Shown: one piece after another, positions 33,590 through 44,210 of the stretch | How positions within the stretch are numbered: the first letter of the stretch is position 1 | How the letters are laid out: each line of letters starts with the position of its first letter | Source: Symsagittifera roscoffensis | Lineage: Eukaryota > Xenacoelomorpha > Acoela > Convolutidae | Assembly: GCF_963678635.1 (NCBI RefSeq) | Contig: NC_087063.1 | Span: forward strand, 76,589,617 to 76,653,616 | Reading direction: 5' to 3' | DNA length: 64,000 nt | Translations under genes and position numbers: made by a program | Notes under the pieces: generated by a model | Seen by the model: the letters and a program-made list of their open reading frames with translations, nothing else | What the model was told of the DNA's origin: nothing | Database searches by the model: none

Positions 33590-34329
33590 GGCGGATTTAG
33601 GGATTCTTTCTTGATATTCATTTTCGGCAACCAAAACCAACCCTAAAATTTGTCGTAGTCACCTTTGGCGCAAATAAATACTAATTTTGAAGGCGAGCGC
33701 GCGCCGAAAAAACGCATTTTGACAATCATATGGGGTCGCATCAGACCCCTTAACCCACTCTCCCCCTCAGGGCGCTACTGCTAGATATGCTAGTCAAAAA
33801 TATATTATGTCTTGACTTATGTTTCGACGACTTTCTCGAACAAAAATTAGGCTTGTTTCGACTGTGTTCGACCCCTGTTTCAAATTTCTCGATCAAAATT
33901 GCATATAATTTGATTTTGAGCTCGAATATAAATTGCCTCTCAATTTTCAGTCGCAAAACTACCTTAACTCAAATTTATAAATAGAAACACCCAGGCGCGG
34001 ATCTAGGATTTTCTCGAGGGGCGGGGGAGCGGATTTTCAAAAAAAAAGTTGAACATTTTGCCGACCTTTTTTTTTAGGTCGATCAAATTAGTTTTCTGAG
34101 CTCTCCCAAATCACTATGAAGACCCCATTTTGACCAAATTTTCAGAACCGCAGGCAATTTTTTTCAAAAAACAGGCCAATAAAGGCGTTTTTAGGTCTCT
34201 TTTGGAAAATTTTGACCAAAAAAAAACGCGCTTTTTTGGCGCGCGCTCCCCCCTCAAAACTAGTAAATATTGGTGCCGAAGGCGCTTTTAGAAAAAAATT
34301 TTAGGGTCAATCAGCCAAAAATGGATATC
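33590..34329. repeat. Dispersed repeat family with GCGCGC blocks
   Basis: TACTAATTTTGAAGGCGAGC around 33690 matches the reverse strand of 34230-34290 and the plus strand near 62780 (AATAATTTTGAGGGGGGAGC). A second module, AGGTCGATCAAATTAG...CTCTCCCA...ACCGCAG (34077-34155), recurs at 61105-61175 and weakly at 51945-52010. No coding capacity is seen. Confidence 0.5.
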
Positions 34330-34759
34330 TGTTGCAATGCAAATGTAGAGTATAGATGCATATAAAACAAGCACAGTTGGCAGAGCGGCCTAGAGACAAA
34401 TCTCTCACGCCGGTCAACCGGTTTCGAGTCCCCACATATGCAGACCTTAAAACATGTATACCCGAGGGGCTATATCCCCATTTGACCGTTTTTTACTGTT
34501 TTTTTGGTTCTAATTCGGTTCAGCCTTGATTAAGACTGACCGCCAAAAAGAGCAATTTGTCTCAAGGACATTACCGACCGGTTCTTGTGGCTAGCTTGCG
34601 CCGATTTGTACCAAAAACAGGCAGATGATGAAAAATGTTATATGATGTTCTGATCAATAGAAAAATGCCGAAATAATTTATTGGCCGAGTTATTTACCGA
34701 GAAAAAGCTTTTATTAATTTAACGAATTTGGATCAGTTTTGGAGATTAGAGCGAGCACA
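34330..34759 (+). repeat. BEL LTR-a
   Basis: 430 bp, TGTTGCAATGC to GCGAGCACA. It contains a TATA-like ATATAAAAC (34361-34369) and a tRNA-like A/B-box pair. It lacks the 23-bp duplication (GAGTATAAATGCATATAAAAC) present in LTR-b and LTR-c. Confidence 0.9.
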
Positions 34760-34762
34760 TTT

Positions 34763-34780
34763 TGGCGCCCCACAAGGGAC
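34763..34780 (+). promoter_or_regulatory. BEL primer-binding site (copy A)
   Basis: TGGCGCCCCACAAGGGAC lies three bases after LTR-a. The same TTTTGGCGCCCCACA is found in inverted copy D. After LTR-b it is degraded to TTTAGACGCCCCAC. Confidence 0.75.
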
Positions 34781-34842
34781 TTGACGAAGACGCGAAGATG
34801 GTCGACACGAGCTTCGCCGAGGAACACAAGGGACGTTGGCAG

Positions 34843-35057
34843 TCAGCCAATATAGTTTGCAGTTGTTTTATTTGGCATTACGAGTTGGCACTCAGCCAAT
34901 AGAGTTTGCAGTTGGCAGTAAGTGTTGGCACTCAGCCAATAGAGTTTACCGTTGGCAGTAAGAGTTGGCAGTCAGTCAATAGGGTTAGCAATCGGCAGTC
35001 AGCCAAAAGAGTTTGCAGTTGGCAGCCAGCCAATAGAATTGGCACTTGGCAGAGTTG
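34843..35057 (+). repeat. Leader tandem repeat (copy A)
   Basis: Five to six imperfect units of about 36 bp built on GTTGGCAGTCAGCCAATAGA and GTTTGCAGTTGGCAG. It lies in the untranslated leader and is absent from copy B, which lost roughly 34780-35720. Confidence 0.8.
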
Positions 35058-35979
35058 TTTCTCGGACAGTTTCCCCGACTCGAATACCCATTTGGCCGAG
35101 TGTACATGGCCAAAACTTGAAGTGTACAGTTAGACGAGGAGCCTGTAAGCCGACAGGCGAGAGAGCAGACTGGTGGAAGAGAGGGCTGTTCAGGTGTCCT
35201 GATTGTTGACTTTTGGACTTTTGAGCTGTGTTTTTTTCTCGATACCCGAAGTTTTGGATTTTTTCCTGGTGTCGCCAATCTTCAATTAAAAACTGTAAGA
35301 CGTTTCCAAAACTTTTAAAACTCTCCATTCGTGCTTTAAATTTATATACGATGTCATATATGCTAGAAGTTTTCCCGCAAGCTAGCCCCCGGTAATTTTT
35401 CTCAATACCCAAAATTTTTGGACAGTTCCGTTGAACTCAAATATCTTACAATCGGTACTTAGACAATTTACTTGACATTTTTTCTCGATACCAAAATTTT
35501 TTGGATATATGTGAACGGAAAATTAATCCGTGAAATCGAAACATAGACAAGAGGTACTGGACTAGTTTTTTGGATTGGTTTATGACTCGAACCTACTGAC
35601 CAAAATTTTCCGAAAAAATTTTATGAAAAAAGAAAAAAAATTGCCAAAAAACCCTCAAAACGTCCCCAGAATTCTGCAAAACTGTGCTGTAACATGACAC
35701 CAACCTTATGGTAAGTGGTTTGGTAGCAAAATATCAGGCAAATTAAGTCGAGTTTTTTCATCCTTAGGTTTTTTCCGCGTGTGTTGTTGGAACTTAACCA
35801 ATTTGCCTGATCCCCCACCCACCATTGGTGAAACTGAAAGCCAGTTCTCTTCAAATAAAACAAAGCCGTTTCAGCCCGTCCGATTATTGACTTCGTTGCG
35901 TGACAGTAAAGTTAAGTGGTCAAGTACGGTGATATTAAGTGAGTTAAGTTGAATTCTTTCATCCTCAGGTTTACTCAGT
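35058..35979. other. BEL leader, untranslated (copy A)
   Basis: Non-coding on the element strand. It contains two related blocks (TTTTTCATCCTTAGGTTTTTTC near 35755 and CTTTCATCCTCAGGTTTACTC near 35957) that are shared with copies B and D. An 80-codon ORF on the opposite strand (35621-35863) has a counterpart in copy D (16786-17019). Confidence 0.6.
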
Positions 35980-36855
35980 GTGTGTGTTTTCCAACCCCAT
36001 TGGTACTTAAGCGCAACGAAGCTGAGGCATAGGTCCCCTAAGTTCCTTGGATCACGCGCTTCGAAAACTTTCCGCTCCGTCCCAGAAGCGCGTCAAAATA
36101 CTTGCTTTACGAAGCCAGGATTAAGTTTGAACTTTAACGCTAGGGACTCTCAGAAAACAATACAGTACTACCTTCATCACTACTGGTCGCACCGTAGCGA
36201 CCTCGTAATTTGGCACGACGCCATTAATAACTCGATAAGTAGGCACCGCAGTAACAATAACCGCAAGCTGAGTAGTGAGCAACTTGTCAACTTATTATTA
36301 AGGTATAGGACAAACATTTGTGCGATCGTATACTGTAGACGGAACGGAACCGAGGGTATAGAGGAAAGTTTAGGTTCAACAGGTATTCTCGTTCCGAACG
36401 TCGTTAAAGATTTTTTATCTCTAAGCGTAAGGCTAAGGACCAGGTACTAATTCAGATGTACAAAAAGCTTCACCAGCCTCCTTCCCTTGAGTTAAAGACT
36501 CTCCTCCTTCTAAGGCGTTATAGCGCTTATCTTAACATCCTTAAAACACGTAAGAGTTGGAACCGCTTACCCCTCAAAGCTCGGAGAGCAAGAAAAAATA
36601 GGCTTCAGGCAGTAGCTTTGAGACGTCAAGTTCCCCCATCTTGTAAGCTAATGTTGATCCCGGCATTACAGGGAGCAAGGGATCTTTACAACAAGCTAGG
36701 TCTGAGACATCCTCACGCTGGCAACAAACAAGAGATTCAGAAGCACGAGTATCTGAAAACAGGTCTAAGGTCTCTAATAAGTCTAAGGATAGTAGAAAGC
36801 TTGACTCACATAAGTCTGATAAATCTGCTTCCACTCGTCATACGGCGACTGTTCG
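35980..36855 (+). pseudogene. BEL copy A leader protein with WHDAINN motif and basic tail
   Basis: The ORF encodes KTIQYYLHHYWSHRSDLVIW followed by HDAINNSISRHRSNNNRKLS and TNICAIVYCRRNGTEG, and then in a shifted frame a Lys/Arg-rich tail (KARRARKNRLQA). The same protein is present in copy B (43473-44210) and copy D. I believe this WHDxxNN unit is a degenerate SGNH-like domain seen in some retroelements, but the assignment is weak. The frameshift is near 36410, in a T run. Confidence 0.6.
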
Positions 36856-36859
36856 CACT

Positions 36860-38430
36860 ATGTCATCAAGTAAGAAACGGCATGAGTTAACTTTAGTAAA
36901 ACGACGCCATGAGGAGCTGGAAAGGCAGTATCAAGTATCTTTAAGACTTAAAGAGCAAGAGAACCGTCTTAAGTTTGAACAAAGTCAGCTGAAACTAGAG
37001 CAGTTGGCTGAAAGTCATAAAAAGCAACTAATTGAAATGGAACAGAAAGCGTTTGAACTTGAGGACAGTTCATCTGAGGTTAGCGAGAAGGTAGCGGGAA
37101 GTAACTCGATAGGAGTAAGTCAACCTATTTCAAAAGTAGCAACCGATCGGACTAATGATTGGGTAGACTCTGTTAGTTCGCAGGCACCTCGTGACGTTGT
37201 TAGTGCGCCAGGTTTGCTGGCCTTCACTCCTGTACCCATTTCACCAGGACCGACGACTTCCACCATCCTCGCTCATGCAATTCACACCACTAATAGTCAT
37301 AACCATGAGCACACAGCACTGAGTGACCCTGGAAACCATAGTTATGGACATCGGACTATGCCTCAATTTGGCAGTGCAAGTCTTTTGCCATTGCAAGCTC
37401 CTGGTCCATTCCCAGTAAACAATATGCATTCTAGTGCACACGTGTTACCACCACCATCTGCTGTTCCTTTACAGACACTGAGTTCAAACATAACTAATGG
37501 TAGTTTTGCCATCGGGCAACCGGAATCATTACCTGTCCCAATGTTACCGGCACAACCCGGTCCTGGTTTTGTTTCTTTGTCACCTGCATTTGCTGGTGGT
37601 GGCTTCTCATCTTCTGGAGTTAACCCAGCGCCGATTTTCTTTTCCGCACCTAATTGCCATGCAGCGCCAGTCCAGACGCAACATAATCTTCCCTTTGTTC
37701 CGCATACTGGGTGACCTAATATCAACGATTACTACACAAATGATGCAAACTTATGGCGATTGGCAGCTACAACTCCAATCATCACGCCTGCTCAGTGTTG
37801 TAATGCTGGAAGCATTTTTTCTAATGTGACAACTGCTGTCCCATCGTGTAACACCGCCGCTCCTTATACTAGTGGTGGGACTGTGTATTTTAATACTCCC
37901 CCAATTCATCCACAACATGTTCAGCATTTTGTCAATCATACTAATACTGGTTATCAGCCAGTCAACGAAGACTACGCACCGTCTTCCACTTATCCGAACC
38001 AAGGTTGTTCATCGGATCGACCTCTCTCCGCTCGTGAATTGGCGGAATTATTGATGCATAGCCGCAAAGATCATCTTCCTGAATGGAAGTTAGCTCAGTT
38101 TGACGGCAACCCGTTAAACTGGCACGAATGGTTTGGTCAGCTTAAGTCCACCGTTGATTCTGCTGTCCCACCGATGATACGAAACCGACATACTTAAAAA
38201 CGCTCGTCACAGGCAAAGCAAAAACCGCAATTGCGGAGTTTAGTTATAGTGGCGTTATGTACAAGGATGCACTGGCCTCCTTGCAACGGAAGTTTGGGCA
38301 ACCACATGCCATTGTTGGTGCGCATCTTGATAAGCTGAATACTTTTCCTCCACTTAAGATGCACAATTCGGAAAATGTCATTAGTTTCCATTCTGCCATA
38401 TCTGCATATCTGGCCTCGTAGCAGTTTTCA
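36860..38430 (+). pseudogene. gag: BEL copy A gag
   Basis: A charged coiled coil (HEELERQYQVSLRLKEQENRL) leads into a Pro/Ser/His-rich region. After an in-frame TGA (37712-37714) comes the DUF1759-type capsid (PEWKLAQFDGNPLNWHEWFG). Copy B has a stop at the same codon, while copy D reads TCA there. The capsid frame breaks near 38190, and a deletion of about 135 bp relative to copy B removes part of the C-terminal capsid near 38438. Copy A also lacks the gag N-terminal helix region found in B at 44200-44630. Confidence 0.8.
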
Positions 38431-38559
38431 AATCATTAACAACTGGTTGAAATAAAAGGCCGAGGGGCATGAGAGATTACGTTTACTCAACTCTAAGGCA
38501 AAAAACGAGGAAACAGTTAAACCAAAAACAACCAAAGTTTTTGCAGCCAATAGCCAGGT

Positions 38560-39688
38560 AACTAGTAATACTCAGGATAAGTCTAAGTTTCCGCCGTGCG
38601 TTTTGTGTGAGGGTAATCATGAATTGTAGAATTGTGCTGTTTTTAAGGAAAAGAATGCTACTCAGCGAGCAAAATACGCCGCTGAACAGAAACTTTGCTT
38701 CGCTTGCCTCAATGGCAATAATAGTTTCCGGCAATGTTCTAGAGCAAAAAAGTGCCCGAAGCCAGAGTGTGATAGCACACATAATGTCTTGCTCCTTGGA
38801 GCCGAAAGAATATTTCCTCGGAAGGAAAGTTCAAAGGTCTCGAATAAGGCTGGAACAAACAAATCCAAGGAGAATACAAACACTTCCACTCATACCGCTG
38901 TTAGTGATGTACATGACATTGAATCTTCTAAAAGGTTGTTGCCAGTTGCAACACTTGGTGTATCCTCGGATGTAACCAGTCTCCTGACGTTGGTTCTTTG
39001 TGATAGTGCATCGACTCACTCCTGGGTGTCTTCGTCACTCGTAAACCGTCTCGGCTTAGTAGGAGAGTCCGTTAACTTGTCAATTAGTGGTTTCAATTCA
39101 ACCACCATTGTTGAGACTCAGAGGGTGAAGTTTACAGTTTCCTCCGAGCCAAATAATAGTGATTTCGTATTTTCTCTCTGGGCATATGTTAAAGACAATA
39201 TTCGGATTGGTTCCGAATTAATCAATTTTGCTGATTTGCAGAATAAATATCCACAATTAGCACCTATTAAGCCCACTCAATATACTTATGAGGACGTTGA
39301 AGATATTATCGGACAAGACTACTACCACGCCGTTAGACCCATTGAATTCATCTTGGGAGATGATAAAAACTCACCGTGTTCCGTTCGCCTACCGATAGGT
39401 TGGGTTATAAGTGGTCCATTGCCGCCGTCCGTTAATTCTACTTCTTTGTGTTTCAAGTGTGTTGTTGAAGATTCTTCTCTGACCGACCAGATAAAATCCT
39501 GGTACGAGTTGAAATCGTATGGTGCTTTCAAACAAGTCGATGCCCGTTCGGCCGCGGATAAACAAGCTTTATCCATCCTAAATTCTGAAACCGTTCGCAA
39601 TGGGGAAAGATACATTGTGCCTATGCTTTGGATTGATAGTAATGTCAGTCTACCAAACAATTTTTACTCGTCACTCGCCCAATTTTAA
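38560..39688 (+). pseudogene. pol: BEL copy A zinc knuckles and aspartic protease
   Basis: CVLCEGNHEL-stop-NC and CFACLNGNNSFRQC are CCHC knuckles. The first has a nonsense codon and the second has His changed to Asn. The ORF from 38789 carries the protease LVLCDSASTHSWVSSSLV (D-S-A) and FNSTTIVETQRVKF, ending at TAA 39686-39688 where copy B reads AAA. Confidence 0.85.
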
Positions 39689-39691
39689 ACA

Positions 39692-41265
39692 TTGGAGAGA
39701 AGGTTAAGTAAAGACCCTGAGCTGCGCGAAAGATACGCAGAAACAATAAGGGAGGACATTAGGAAAGGCTATGTTGTTATCGTCGAACCGCATGATCCAC
39801 GAAAGCGTTCCGATCGCGAGTGGTATCTTCCGCACCATCCCGTCGTAAATCCGAATAAGCCGGGTAAGGTGCGCCGAGTCCTTAATGGGGCTTCTAAGTT
39901 TCACGGCACATCCTTAAATAAGTCCTTTTTGGTGGGTCCGGACCTACTCCAAAATTTGATTTTTGTACTTTTGCGATTCCGTCAACACAAGTACGCCGTC
40001 TCCGCGGATATAGAGGGTATGTTCCTCCAGGTAGGAGTCCTTTCCCGCAATCAAACAACGCTTCGTTTTTTTTGTGGCGGGAGGATATCACTTCCGATGT
40101 GGTAGTTCATCAGTACACTAGCCATAACTTCGGCGCACGGGATTCGCCTACGTGCACCACTTTCGCGTTGCGAAAAACAGCAACTGATAATATGTCCACA
40201 TACCCTGAGGCCGCCTCAGTCGTAAATGAAAAATTTTACATGGACGATTACTTGGATTCATTCAGGAACGTTACCCATGAAATTAAATTTAGTCGCAACT
40301 TGGTTTCCTTACTAAAATTGAGAGGATTTAATTTGACTAAATTGGTCAGTAATGCTGATGAAATCACTTCAGCAATGAACCCCGAAGAATCCGAAACCTC
40401 GTCTTCACCCATCAAGGAAATATGTAAGGGTGCCGAACAATCATCACACGTCTTAGGTCTTAAGTGGGACCATGTGAAAGACACATTGGTTGTTAGCAGA
40501 GGCGTGGATCGTCCTCTTGATAAAGCAATAACTCAACGAACCGTCTTGAGTTTCGTCTCTTCTGTGTTTGACCCTGTTGGGTTAGTAGCTCCATACACAG
40601 TTAGGCCCAGTCTTTTACTAAAAGATATTTGGAAAATCAGTGGTCAAAATTGGGACGACGAATTGCCAGAAGACATAAGAGATGAGTTTCTCGAGTGGCA
40701 CTCCGGTCTCCCTCTCTTAGGGCAATTGACTATTCCCCGTTGTTACTTCACAGAGCCTGTTGATCAAATTGAGCTCCACATGTTCGGTGATAGCTCGCAG
40801 GACGTTTTCTGTGCGGTTGGATTTCTGCGTGCGCGACTCTCGAGCTCCCACAAAATTTAAATACCCTTCATCTTTGGTAAAGCTCGCGTTGCACCCATGA
40901 AAGCGCTATCTATACCTAAGCTAGAGCTTCAAGCTGATCTGCTCGCCACCCGACTAAAAGATGATATACTGACCGCCCTTACCGTCTCTATTAATCATGT
41001 CTACATGTGGATAGATAGTACAACAGTTTTGCAGAGGCTAAACTCCACTGAAAAATTACCTGTGTTCGTCGCTAATCGTGTCGGCGAAATCCTCGAATCG
41101 ACCACTATTGATGAGTGGCACCATGTTCTGAGCGGCGATAATCCCGCTGATACCGGTACGCGGGGGATTTCTTCGGAAGCCCTCAAGGATAGCAGCTGGG
41201 TTATTGGTCCGAGCATTCTCAGGACTACTGATTGGCCGTTTGTACCACGAACGTGTAATCAATAA
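39692..41265 (+). pseudogene. pol: BEL copy A reverse transcriptase and RNase H
   Basis: In frame with the protease. RT begins RRLSKDPELRERYAETIRED and continues with VRRVLNGASKF. A frameshift near 40080 moves it to the frame with NEKFYMDDYLDS, whose catalytic Asp pair is intact. The Pao-type connection (SSVFDPVGLVAPYTV) and RNase H region (MFGDSSQDVFCAVGF, MWIDSTTVL) follow, with CAA to TAA at 40858-40860 relative to B. The frame is lost near 41250. Confidence 0.85.
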
Positions 41266-42702
41266 AATTCGTTTGAAGGGTCCTTCTTGTGATGTTGATA
41301 ATTGCTTGGAGACATCATCTTCCTTCGTCACCGATGTCACATCCATCAAACATCCCGAACACGGGTTCAATTGGTAAAGGTTCAGTTCCTTTACGAGATA
41401 TAAACGAGTAGTCGCTTTTATGTTGAGGATGCTGCCTTCACATAAGCATTTTCGTGGTAAGGACTTACGAATCACCGAGCCCACTGAACTTGATATTGCA
41501 GAAAACAAACTGATTCATCTTGCTCAGATGGAATTCTTCCCCGTTGAGTTGAAAACACTCACCGCTGGTAAACCTATTAAGAATAGTAGTAAAATTGCCA
41601 CGTACTCGCCATTTATCGGTCCCGCTGGTATCATTCGTTCCACCGGACGGAATGTGCGCTTAGTGAATACCAATTTTGATACTAAACACCCAATCTTAGT
41701 CGACGCCCGACATATCCTAGTTCGTTTGTTGGCCCGCAGTCTCCACCATAAGCATTCTCATCAAGGATTAGATTACATGCGCTCCGTTTTAAATATGAAA
41801 TACGCAATACTTGGGTTGCGTCGACTACTTCGGTCTATCGAAAATCAATGTTTAACATGCCGTAAACGCAAAGCAAGCACCATCCATCCAATTATGTCCG
41901 ATTTACCTGTCGAACGTCTCGGATACAAGCAACCACCTTTCAATCATACGGGTGTGGATTACTTTGGACCGCTTTACGTTCCGGTTCGCAGAAGCACTGA
42001 AAAAAGATTGGGATTTCTTTTTACTTGCCTCACCGCCAGGGCTGTACACCTTGAGATTGTACCATCTCTGGACACCAGTTCTTGTGTCATGGGCATTGAA
42101 CGGCTCATTGCCCGTCGTGGTACGCCAAGCACAATCTGGTCTGATAACGGCACGAACTTCGTTGGTGCGGAAAAAGAGTTACTTGCCTGCATCAAGAGCT
42201 GGAATGGCATGGCTCCGACCATTTTTGCACACAAAGGTGTTACTTGGAAATTTAACCCGCCAGGCGCACCCCATCATGGCGTCTCCTGGGAACGCCTCGT
42301 CCGAAGCGTGAAACGCGTGCTGAACGATATCCTAGGCAGTAGGCGAGTCACTGAAGAGTTGTTAGGAACAACACTCTGCTTAGTTGAGCAGGCTTTGAGT
42401 TCGAGGCCAATCACTCCCGTTAGTACTGATTCACGTGAGTTAGAAGCGTTAACCCCAAACCGTTTTTTGCTTAGACAACATGCCACAAGCTTTCCTTCGC
42501 TTTTACCCGGGGAGCACTTCGATCACAAGAAATGTTACGTGGGAGTGCAGTCATAAGCTAACGCAATTTGGTCTCGTTGGCTTCGAGAATATGTTCCCTC
42601 GCTGAATAAACGCGTCAAGTGGCAAACTCATTCTGACTTCACACTTAAAACAGGCGACCTCGTGTGGATGATTGAGCCAGACAGTCACTCGGCCGACCGT
42701 TA
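41266..42702 (+). pseudogene. pol: BEL copy A integrase
   Basis: A GAA to TAA-type stop at about 41375 precedes the main ORF 41420-42556. It has the zinc-module (HHKHSHQG, CLTCRKRK), core Asp in GVDYFGPLY, Asp in WSDNGTNFVG and Glu in HGVSWERL. Premature TAA at 42554-42556 cuts the C-terminal domain, which continues in frame to LVWMIEPD and the end near 42702. Catalytic residues are intact. Confidence 0.85.
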
Positions 42703-42727
42703 AGCTCGCTCCGGTTCTTCCTTCTTC

Positions 42728-42737
42728 AGGGGGAGGA
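42728..42737 (+). promoter_or_regulatory. Polypurine tract of BEL copy A
   Basis: AGGGGGAGGA adjoins LTR-b. The identical tract adjoins LTR-c at 50721-50730. Confidence 0.75.
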
Positions 42738-43198
42738 TGTTGCAATGCAAATGTAGAGTATAGATGCATATAAAACAAGAGTATAAATGCATATAAAACA
42801 AGCACAGTTGGCCGAGCGGCCTTGAGACAAGTCTCTCACGCCGGTCAACTGGTTCAATTCCCCCCATATGCAGACCTTAAAACATGTAGACCCGAGGGTC
42901 TATAGCCCCATTTGACCGTTTTTTACTGTTTTTTGGTTCTAATTCGGTTCAGCCTTGATTAAGACTGACAGCCAAAAAGAGCAAAAAGAGCAATTTGTCC
43001 CAACGAAATTAACGACCCGTTCTGGTGGCTAGCTTGCGCCGATTTGTACCAAAAATAGGCAGATGATAAAAAATGTTATATGATATTCTGATCAATAGAA
43101 AAATGCCGAAAATAATTTATTGACCGAGTTTTTTACTGAGAAAAATCTCTTATTAATTTAACAAATTTGGATCCGTTTTGGAGATTAAAGCGAGCCCA
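42738..43198 (+). repeat. BEL LTR-b (shared middle LTR)
   Basis: 461 bp, with a 23-bp tandem duplication near its start that is also in LTR-c. It ends GAGCCCA instead of GAGCACA. It serves as the 3' LTR of A and the 5' LTR of B. Confidence 0.9.
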
Positions 43199-43472
43199 TT
43201 TAGACGCCCCACGTCTGGTAGCAAAATATCAGGCAAATTAAGTCGAGTTTTTTCATCCTAAGGTTTTTTCCGCGTGTGTTGTTGGAACTTAACCAATTTG
43301 CCTGATCCCCCACCCACCATTGGTAAAATTGAAAGCCAGTTCGCTTCAAATAAAACAAAGTTGTTTCAGCCCGTCCGATTATTGACTTCGTTGCGTGACA
43401 GTAAAGTTAAGTGTTCAAGTACGGTGATATCAAATGATTTAAGTTGAATTCTTTCATCCTCAGGTTTAATCC

Positions 43473-44210
43473 GTGTGTGTTGTTGGAGTTCAACCGACCT
43501 ACTTAATTTTCCAACCCCATTGGTACTTAAGCGCAACGAAGCTGGGGCATAGGTCCCCTAAGTATATGGTATTCATTCTAGGTGCTAGTTCTTTGGATCA
43601 CGCGCTCCGAAAACTTCCCGCTCCGTCCCAGAAGCGCGTCAAAAATACTTGCTTTACGAAGCCAGGTTTAAGTTTGAACTTTAACGCTAGTAACTCCCAG
43701 AAAACAATACAGTACTACCTTCATCACTACTTGTCGCACCGTAACGACCTCGTAATTTGGCACGACGCCATTAATAACTCGATAAGTAGGCACCGCAGTA
43801 ACAATAACCGCAAGCTGAGTAGTGAGCAACTTCTCAATTCATTATTAAGGTATAGGACAAACATTTGTGCGATCGTATACTGTAGACGGAACGGAACCGA
43901 GGATGTAGAGGAAAATTTAGGTTCAACAGGTATTCTCGTTCTGAACGTCGTTAAAGACTTTTATCTCTAAGCGTAAGGCTAAGGACCAGGTACTAATTCA
44001 GAAGTACAAAGAGCTTCACCAGCCTCCTTCCCTTGAGTTAAAAACTCTCCTCCTTCTAAGGCGTTATAGCGCTAATTTTAACATCCTTAAAACACCTAAG
44101 AAGCGGAACCGCTTACCCCTCAAAGCTCGGAAAGCTAGAAAAAATAGGCTTCGGGCAGAAGCTTTGAGACGTCAAGTTCCCCCATCTTGTAAGCTAATGT
44201 TAATTTGTTA
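43473..44210 (+). pseudogene. BEL copy B leader protein
   Basis: Equivalent to 35980-36855: HDAINNSISRHRSNNNRKLS and TNICAIVYCRRNG, then a shifted frame with a basic tail (KARKARKNRLRAEALRRQ). Two extra segments at 43560-43590 (TATATGGTATTCATTCTAGG) distinguish it from copy A. The stop at 43968-43970 reflects loss of T residues. Confidence 0.6.

Noticed and set aside
37241-37725. Minus-strand Cys-rich ORFs in BEL gag (also 45183-45664)
   Set aside because: They are repeated in both array copies only because the DNA is; they lie opposite the gag frame.
42808-42880. tRNA gene in the BEL LTR
   Set aside because: A- and B-box-like motifs are present, but acceptor and T stems do not pair and the sequence lies inside an LTR repeated three times.
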